Shown piece after piece: positions 16,175 through 20,871 of a DNA stretch of 20,871 nt. The stretch is from a virus. The notes beneath the pieces were generated by a model. The model was not told where the DNA came from, ran no database searches, and saw only the letters and a list, made by a program, of their open reading frames with translations. The DNA lies in the IMG/VR virus record IMGVR_UViG_3300035670_001429, positions 1 through 20,871 of that record; one strand, written 5' to 3'. Positions within the stretch are counted from its first letter, which is position 1. Every line of letters begins with the position of its first letter. The translations under genes and the position numbers were made by a program.

Positions 16175-19100
16175 ATGGCATTAACAATTACACCAGGTCC
16201 AAAATCTTTAGACTTATATTTTACAGTTCCCACAGGTAAGATATATATTGATGATGATACTAACACTCCTCTATCTACACAGGTAGAGGAGGTGGTAGAA
16301 CGAGATGACCTAGTTAACCTAAAAGTGTGGGCAAGCACTACAAGTGGATTTACACCAGATGCTGGTACACTAAAATATGATGCGGCTTTTCAAAGTAAAC
16401 TTACACTAACAGACCTATTAGCTAATACTACCTACTATGTAAAATATGCCTATATTAGCAAAATAGATCCGGATAGTTATACTATATCTTCACAGTCCAG
16501 TGCTGTTACAGAAAGTGCTGTAGCATTACTAACACTAGATCCCACAGACTGGGCATTTATCTTTGATAATAATTTAGCTACTGTAGCAAACTATCCGGCC
16601 AGCATATTATTTACTGCAAATAAACAAAATCTTGCGGGAACAGTAACTTTTACAGCCACAGCTTATAACAGTAGCAACGCTAGCCTGGGTAGTGTTACAC
16701 TAACAGGTACTGGTGATAGTAGAACACTTACAGCAGCTAATTTTAATAGCTTAGGCGCAACTACTGTTAGATATGTTAAAGTAGTTGCTACACTAGGATC
16801 AATAAGTGATACAGTAACTATTTGGCGTGGTGATAACGGCAGTGATGCGCTAACATTTTTGCTAACCAATGAGTCACATACTGTACCAGCAGATAGCAGC
16901 GGTAATGTTACTAGTTATACTGGTGCACTTACTTATGCTGCAATATTTCGTGGTATTACCAATGAAACTAGTTTATGGACTATTACTAAAAGTGATAGCA
17001 CCGGTTTAACTACTACACTAACTGGTACAGGTACTAGTAATATAACACTAACTGTTAATACCTTAGCTAGTGGTACAGATAGTGCAACTAGTACTATTAC
17101 AGCTACTAGAACTGGTTATCCTACGCTAACAAAAGACTTTTCACTTAGTAAAAGTCGGGCTGGCACTAATGGTACCAATGGTTCACCAGGAGCCACAGGC
17201 CCAACAGGTCCACAAGGAAATCCAGGCAGTGCCGGTACAACCGGTCTAGAAGGTATTCGCAGTATAACAGCCTATAGAGTTCGCAGTCAAAGTGATAGTG
17301 CATTAACCACAGCACCTAGTAATACTAGTGGTGCTACTGCTCCCACTGACTATAGCCTAACAGCTAGTGCAGTAACAGTAGGACAGGTATTGTGGTATAG
17401 CTTTGGCAGATATAATCCTAATACTACTGCCTTAGAAGGTATACCTGCAAATACTACTACCTGGAGCGTACCAGTAGCAGCCAGCATATTTCAAGATATA
17501 CGCAGCGATAACTATAACGGGCCTAATCCACCAACTAGCGCAGATTTTGGCACTACAGGCTACTATTTTAGACGTAGCACTGGCGAACTATTTGCTACTA
17601 GCGCGTACTTACGTGGTAGCTTAGTAACCGGTACAAGCGGTAGTCAACGCATTGAAATAAATTTATCAAACAGTAATAGACTAAAAGCTCTTAGTAGTAG
17701 TAATAGCGAGTTAATATCCTTAGGCGGCACAGGAAATAACACAGAACCAACAGTAATTGTAAATGCTAGACCAATTACTGATGGTATCTTTACCTATGGT
17801 GTTGGTCAAGCAGTTTTTCTTACAAACTACGATAACGCATCTGTACCTAGTGGTTCAACATTTGGCACAGCTATAAAAGCTCAACAAACTGATTTTAGCA
17901 GTGTAGCGGAACTATGTAGTTATTATAAAAGTGGCACTAGTGCAGCTGAATCTTCGGCAGTTTATGGCAGTCAAGTAAATTATACTACTGAAACACCTAG
18001 CTTAATACATGTAGGCACTGGTCATTTAGGATACTGGTCTGCGGCTGGTTGGTGTGTAGGTGGATTATTTACAGCAGCTTACACTGGCAGTAATGGAAAT
18101 GTTGCAGAAGTTAGATTAGCTGATCCTAATAATGGTTACGCTATACACTTAGTTACCGGTACGTTTAGATGGGGCAATGTAACTATTAGTGCGCCACCTA
18201 ATAATTCTACAACATATTTACGGGCTGATGGTACTTGGAGCACTGTTTCAGGATTACCTGCTGGCGGTACTGCTACACAGGTATTAATTGGTAATGGTAC
18301 TTGGACCGATAGTCCGCAACTAGTAAATCCTGCAGCAAGTGGTGGTTACTATGGCATTAACGCTGGAGTTAGTAAAAAGATCTTAGACTACGATAACGGT
18401 TCTATGGCAGTTATTGTTGGCAGAGAAATTACTAGTGGTGGTTTAGTAGTAACTAGTAATGCTATTAGACCGCTGCAATTACGCAGTACAGCCGTAACCG
18501 ATCTAGGAACTACTAGTGGTGGAGATTATACCTTTAGAAATCTTGGTTGGGGTGGATATGTAATACCACCTCCACCAGGCGGCACAGGTTCATTTTTACG
18601 CAGCGATGGTACCTGGGGCACAGCCAGCGGGCCACAGGGACCTACGGGTCCAGCAGGGCCACAGGGTACTCAAGGAGCACAAGGGATTCAAGGTGCTCAA
18701 GGTCCTCAAGGTGCCACAGGTCCACAAGGACCACAGGGCAATACGGGTAGTACAGGTGCCGCAGGTGCTACCGGCCCACAAGGACCGCAGGGTAATACAG
18801 GTGCTCAAGGTTTGCAAGGCCCTGTAGGTCCTACAGGGCCGGCAGGTACTGGCACTAATACTGTACAGCTACAGCAAAGTAGTAGCAGCAGTTACTTTAC
18901 TTATCCACAAAGCGCTAAAAACAGTATAGCTGGCAGTGATGGTACTAATATTGTATTTTATCAGGCTACCACAGACGGTCGTGCATACACAGACTGGCGA
19001 GGTGTATTTTGGAATCAAGGCTCTAGCAGTTGGACAGCTTATAGCTCAGACGAACGGCTTAAAAACGTACTAGGCATAATACCTATTAGTGATAGTTTTA

Positions 19101-19393
19101 GTGCTATTAAAACACTTGGCCCACCAATTATCTATGACTGGAAGGATGATCCATATGACCAACCTACCTGGGGCTATACAGCACAGCAAGTAGGTGCTGC
19201 TATACCTGGTGGTATGATTGAAGCACCTATTTTAGCCAACGACCCTAAACTTACGCAATATGACTTTAAAATACAAACCTATGACGACGGCAAACTAGTA
19301 GCACTGCACAATAAAGCTGTATATGATCTTGTACTAGCCGTAGAACAACTGCAGCAAAAAGTCGCAACATTAGAAGCAAGATTAAATAACTGA
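16175..19393 (+). CDS. Collagen-like tail fibre with S74 self-cleaving chaperone
   Basis: A 1072-residue trimeric fibre candidate. The N terminus (1-330) is beta-rich and fibronectin/Ig-like, resembling C-terminal J domains, and could attach to the tip. Nine Gly-X-Y triplets occur at residues 330-356 and 25 at 819-893. Fibre motifs of the type YLRADGTWS recur near 678, 700 and 805. The C terminus carries SSDERLKN (957-964), the signature of peptidase S74 intramolecular chaperones. Cleavage would occur before Ser958, with Lys963 as the likely partner, releasing about 115 residues that end in a coiled coil ([17 protein letters not shown]). The ribosome binding site AAGGA (16164-16168) overlaps the upstream stop. 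The receptor-binding part is probably residues 480-800. Receptor specificity cannot be read from sequence. Confidence 0.85.
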   Translation: MALTITPGPKSLDLYFTVPTGKIYIDDDTNTPLSTQVEEVVERDDLVNLKVWASTTSGFTPDAGTLKYDAAFQSKLTLTDLLANTTYYVKYAYISKIDPDSYTISSQSSAVTESAVALLTLDPTDWAFIFDNNLATVANYPASILFTANKQNLAGTVTFTATAYNSSNASLGSVTLTGTGDSRTLTAANFNSLGATTVRYVKVVATLGSISDTVTIWRGDNGSDALTFLLTNESHTVPADSSGNVTSYTGALTYAAIFRGITNETSLWTITKSDSTGLTTTLTGTGTSNITLTVNTLASGTDSATSTITATRTGYPTLTKDFSLSKSRAGTNGTNGSPGATGPTGPQGNPGSAGTTGLEGIRSITAYRVRSQSDSALTTAPSNTSGATAPTDYSLTASAVTVGQVLWYSFGRYNPNTTALEGIPANTTTWSVPVAASIFQDIRSDNYNGPNPPTSADFGTTGYYFRRSTGELFATSAYLRGSLVTGTSGSQRIEINLSNSNRLKALSSSNSELISLGGTGNNTEPTVIVNARPITDGIFTYGVGQAVFLTNYDNASVPSGSTFGTAIKAQQTDFSSVAELCSYYKSGTSAAESSAVYGSQVNYTTETPSLIHVGTGHLGYWSAAGWCVGGLFTAAYTGSNGNVAEVRLADPNNGYAIHLVTGTFRWGNVTISAPPNNSTTYLRADGTWSTVSGLPAGGTATQVLIGNGTWTDSPQLVNPAASGGYYGINAGVSKKILDYDNGSMAVIVGREITSGGLVVTSNAIRPLQLRSTAVTDLGTTSGGDYTFRNLGWGGYVIPPPPGGTGSFLRSDGTWGTASGPQGPTGPAGPQGTQGAQGIQGAQGPQGATGPQGPQGNTGSTGAAGATGPQGPQGNTGAQGLQGPVGPTGPAGTGTNTVQLQQSSSSSYFTYPQSAKNSIAGSDGTNIVFYQATTDGRAYTDWRGVFWNQGSSSWTAYSSDERLKNVLGIIPISDSFSAIKTLGPPIIYDWKDDPYDQPTWGYTAQQVGAAIPGGMIEAPILANDPKLTQYDFKIQTYDDGKLVALHNKAVYDLVLAVEQLQQKVATLEARLNN
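18629..18853 (+). repeat. Collagen-like Gly-X-Y coding repeat
   Basis: Twenty-five uninterrupted nine-base Gly-X-Y units, rich in GGPQ/GPT/GAQ-type triplets, encode residues 819-893 of the tail fibre. Near-identical DNA units (for example GGTCCACAAGGACCACAG and close variants) make the tract a likely site of length change by recombination or slippage. A shorter tract of nine triplets is at 17162-17242. Confidence 0.9.
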
Positions 19394-19494
19394 AAATTTT
19401 AGATCGACAAAACTACCCCCACTTGGCGACCGGGCTAACCAAACCAACTTGGATACCACAAAAGGGTCTATAAAGAACTGAAAAAGTTCCGCTC
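19394..19494 (+). other. Unexplained C-rich stretch after the fibre gene
   Basis: No gene with a start codon is visible. The segment contains CCCCC and two imperfect repeats: CCACTTGGCGACC (19419-19431) and CCAACTTGGATACC (19444-19457). It also has a small hairpin, GAACT with AGTTC (19475-19489). It is richer in C and poorer in CTAG than the genes, and leads straight into a strong terminator, so it could be a structured 3' UTR or a small RNA. Confidence 0.35.
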
Positions 19495-19533
19495 AATGCC
19501 CTGCTTAATATTGATTAGGCAGGGCATTTTTTA
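19495..19533 (+). terminator. Strong intrinsic terminator after the fibre gene
   Basis: AATGCCCTGC (19495-19504) pairs perfectly with GCAGGGCATT (19519-19528), and the stem continues inward for five more pairs including one G-U, leaving an ATTG loop. A run of T follows the stem. It ends the tape measure-to-fibre unit. Confidence 0.9.
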
Positions 19534-19536
19534 TAG

Positions 19537-19565
19537 TTGACAACCTCTTGCCCTTGTGCTATAAT
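19537..19565 (+). promoter_or_regulatory. Consensus sigma-70-type promoter for the third unit
   Basis: TTGACA at 19537-19542 and TATAAT at 19560-19565 have a 17-base spacer, with TGC before the -10 box as an extended -10. The spacer ends CCCTTGTGC, matching the tape measure promoter at the same distance. Transcription would start near 19572, leaving a leader of about 117 bases before the next main gene. Confidence 0.85.
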
Positions 19566-19613
19566 ATACAAGTGTTATAAAAAGGTTTAAATATTTTTAC
19601 TTGACAACGGCAG

Positions 19614-19634
19614 TGCCAATACAATCAGTTGGCA
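19614..19634 (+). promoter_or_regulatory. Inverted repeat in the leader, possible operator or hairpin
   Basis: TGCCAA (19614-19619) and TTGGCA (19629-19634) are perfect reverse complements nine bases apart. The dyad lies about 45-60 bases downstream of the expected transcription start. It could be a protein-binding site or a small RNA hairpin. With six-base arms it could also be chance. Confidence 0.3.
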
Positions 19635-19650
19635 GACTAGCTACAATTAA

Positions 19651-19689
19651 ATGTGTATGTTAACCGCTGCTAACGTAGAGGAGGCGTAA
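19651..19689 (+). CDS. Possible 12-codon leader peptide
   Basis: ATG at 19651 opens a frame encoding MCMLTAANVEEA. Its stop TAA (19687-19689) overlaps the next gene's ATG as TAATG, the same coupling arrangement seen at two other gene junctions here. No ribosome binding site is visible before 19651, and the frame may be accidental. If translated, it would run ribosomes onto the AGGAGG site at 19679-19684 and could couple translation. Confidence 0.25.
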   Translation: MCMLTAANVEEA

Positions 19690-20033
19690 TGGACGTTGTA
19701 GAAAATCACAGCCTGGTACAAACAATTAGCGTGGCAGGAATGGCTATTATCGCCCTAGGAGTGGGCATACAAAAACTAGTAAAAGAGTGGCGCAGTACTG
19801 ACGCAGAAACTAGTGTAATTAAAATGATGCACGAGGAGTTGGAGCGTATGGGTACACAAAATGCCAAGCTTACCGAAGAATTAACCAAGCTGCAAAATGA
19901 GATTGTTGAGCTTAACAATCAACTAGTTAAATTTAGTATTGAAAATAACAAATTACAGCAGGATGTAGCTGCACTAACCCTAGAACTAAATAGTTTTAAA
20001 AAATTAGCTGCAATAAGAAAGGTCAAGGTGTAG
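19689..20033 (+). CDS. Membrane-anchored coiled-coil protein, function unknown
   Basis: A 114-residue protein with one predicted transmembrane helix (residues about 9-27, LVQTISVAGMAIIALGVGI) and a long C-terminal coiled coil (about 47-106). From Leu61 to Leu100 the heptad is regular: Leu, Ile, Val or Phe alternate at 4- and 3-residue spacing, with one polar exception, Asn86. Before the helix the flank is acidic (Asp2, Glu5); after it is basic (Lys29, Lys32, Arg35). The positive-inside rule therefore predicts C-in, which argues against an inner-membrane spanin (N-in, periplasmic coil). A lysis accessory, a membrane scaffold or a virion component remain possible; I do not recognise the family. 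AGGAGG (19679-19684) is a near-ideal ribosome binding site, and the gene is first in its own promoter-driven unit. Confidence 0.75.
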   Translation: MDVVENHSLVQTISVAGMAIIALGVGIQKLVKEWRSTDAETSVIKMMHEELERMGTQNAKLTEELTKLQNEIVELNNQLVKFSIENNKLQQDVAALTLELNSFKKLAAIRKVKV

Positions 20034-20034
20034 T

Positions 20035-20634
20035 ATGGCTCCTGCAAAAGTTAATTTTAAAATATTTCAAGGTACTACTTTTAGGCAAGTATATCGCTGG
20101 GAAACTGATACAAAATATTATGCTAATATTCAAGCTATAAGTAAAAGTGGGCCTTGCATAATAACTACTAGTGCTGCACACAGCATACCACCAGGCTGGC
20201 GCATTAAGGTTACCAATGTTGTTGGCATGAAAGAAATTAATAGTACTGGCGATGATGACTATCACTTTGTTAATGATGTTACCGCTAGTACACTAACTGT
20301 TAATAGTATTAATAGTACTGGATATAGTAACTATACTAGTGGCGGTACTATTGAGTACTATGCCCCATATCCGCTACAGTATTATACAGCTAGAATGCAA
20401 ATTAGAGCTAATGTAAATAGTGATACAATTATTTTAGCATTAAATAGTAATGCTGGTGGTGGTATTGTACTAGACACTGCAAATAGTACAATAACACTAA
20501 CCATAACTGCTCAACAAACAGAGCAGTTTAATTTTACCAGCGCCGTATATGGCATGGAATTAACAGATACTAGTGGTGTTGTTACTCCTTTTATTACCGG
20601 TAATATAATTGTAGTAAAGGATGTGATACGATGA
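20035..20634 (+). CDS. Beta-rich tail fibre/baseplate adaptor-like protein
   Basis: A 199-residue protein with no membrane segment, rich in Thr, Asn, Ser and Ile. The N-terminal pattern VNFKIFQGTTFRQVYRWET (about residues 6-24) and the closing pattern YGMELTDTSGVVTPFITGNI (about 171-190) resemble the Ig-like N-terminal adaptor domain of BppU-type baseplate proteins. An insertion (about 30-110, with TTSAAHSIPPGWRIKVTNV) splits the two ends. It probably anchors the collagen-like fibre encoded next, with which it overlaps by ATGA. It begins one base after the coiled-coil gene's stop, so the three genes appear to be one translated unit. The adaptor role is inferred from pattern and context. Confidence 0.6.
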   Translation: MAPAKVNFKIFQGTTFRQVYRWETDTKYYANIQAISKSGPCIITTSAAHSIPPGWRIKVTNVVGMKEINSTGDDDYHFVNDVTASTLTVNSINSTGYSNYTSGGTIEYYAPYPLQYYTARMQIRANVNSDTIILALNSNAGGGIVLDTANSTITLTITAQQTEQFNFTSAVYGMELTDTSGVVTPFITGNIIVVKDVIR

Positions 20635-20871
20635 GTATTGTACAAACTAATACTAGTACTATTGTAGTAGATAATACGCAACTTAAAGTTATTGCCGGCG
20701 GCATGTTAGGCCCAACTGGGCCAACTAGTACCGTACCCGGTCCAACAGGGCCAACAGGTGCTCAAGGTATTGCAGGTCAGGGTATTAGCATTAAGGGCAC
20801 TGTGGCTACTGTAGCCAGCTTACCTAGCGGTGGTAACCAAGATGCCGACGCCTATATAGTAACACAAAATA
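20631..20871 (+). CDS. Collagen-like tail fibre protein (5' part only)
   Basis: The gene starts at ATG 20631, overlapping the upstream TGA (ATGA), with AAAGGA at 20616-20621, and runs off the window after 80 codons. The N terminus MSIVQTNTSTIVVDNTQLKV is followed by a short collagen-like segment (LGPTGPTSTVPGPTGPTGAQ and the following GQG; about residues 26-52). Then comes GISIKGTVATVASLPSGGNQ and DADAYIVTQN, a pattern I know from phage fibre and short-tail-fibre-like proteins. Being co-translated with a likely adaptor suggests a second receptor-binding or decorating fibre, distinct from the S74 fibre. The receptor-binding C terminus is not in view. Confidence 0.78.
   Translation, partial: MSIVQTNTSTIVVDNTQLKVIAGGMLGPTGPTSTVPGPTGPTGAQGIAGQGISIKGTVATVASLPSGGNQDADAYIVTQN

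Noticed and set aside
2116-17000. Many reverse-strand open frames of 60-118 codons
   Set aside because: All lie opposite well-supported + strand genes, with no plausible domains, so they are shadows.
18547-18827. Alternative open frames across the collagen tract on both strands
   Set aside because: By-products of the nine-base repeat; the fibre frame explains the region.
19390-19473. 27-codon open frame after the fibre gene
   Set aside because: Opens with CTG after an in-frame stop, has no ATG and no ribosome binding site, and no in-phase slippery heptamer precedes it.
19601-19625. TTGACA at 19601 with TACAAT as a promoter
   Set aside because: The spacer is only 13 bases and nothing fits at 16-18.
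16175-20871. Diversity-generating retroelement near the fibre genes
   Set aside because: No reverse transcriptase and no template/variable repeat pair seen; the fibre C terminus is an S74 chaperone rather than a C-type lectin.

Overview
The window is one continuous structural-gene block of a double-stranded DNA tailed phage, or of a prophage copy of one. Every gene I can support is on the + strand. Gene order and protein features point to a siphovirus with a long, non-contractile, flexible tail. The distal tail genes are lambda-like (gpM-like, DUF1833, then NlpC/P60 + gpI + gpJ in one chain), which suggests a Gram-negative host, but nothing here fixes the host. The DNA is AT-rich, favours AGY serine codons and CTA/TTA leucine codons, and is unusually rich in the tetranucleotide CTAG. 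No integrase, tRNA, CRISPR array, IS element or attachment site was seen.

Layout. Bases 1-405 are the 3' end of an HK97-fold major capsid gene, followed by a terminator-like hairpin that overlaps a second, competing hairpin (416-478). Bases 497-3080 hold three overlapping head-tail connector genes: a gp6-like connector, an unusually large 527-aa protein, and a tail-terminator-like protein. Next come a two-domain tail tube protein (3159-4406) and the tail assembly chaperones (4458-5239), where a GGGAAAC slippery heptamer predicts a -1 ribosomal frameshift (gpG/gpGT type). This unit ends in a strong intrinsic terminator. A consensus extended -10 sigma-70-type promoter (5276-5304) then starts a second unit: the 1720-aa tape measure protein, two distal tail proteins, a 1579-aa peptidase/tail-tip fusion, and a 1072-aa collagen-containing tail fibre with an S74 self-cleaving chaperone. 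That unit also ends in a strong terminator (19495-19533). A second promoter of nearly the same design (19537-19565) starts a third unit: a membrane-anchored coiled-coil protein, a 199-aa beta-rich protein resembling baseplate/fibre adaptors, and the start of another collagen-like fibre that runs off the window.

How the genes fit together. The connectors close the filled head and join it to the tail. The tube protein polymerises around the tape measure with help from the frameshifted chaperones. The distal proteins and the peptidase/tip fusion form the tail tip and probably open the cell wall. The fibres bind the receptor. The most notable features are the frameshift site, the twin promoters with a shared spacer sequence, the competing hairpins after the capsid gene, the single-chain K-I-J tip protein, the oversized connector-slot protein, and an unexplained, relatively C-rich stretch after the fibre gene. 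I found no clear evidence of a wholly new biological system.
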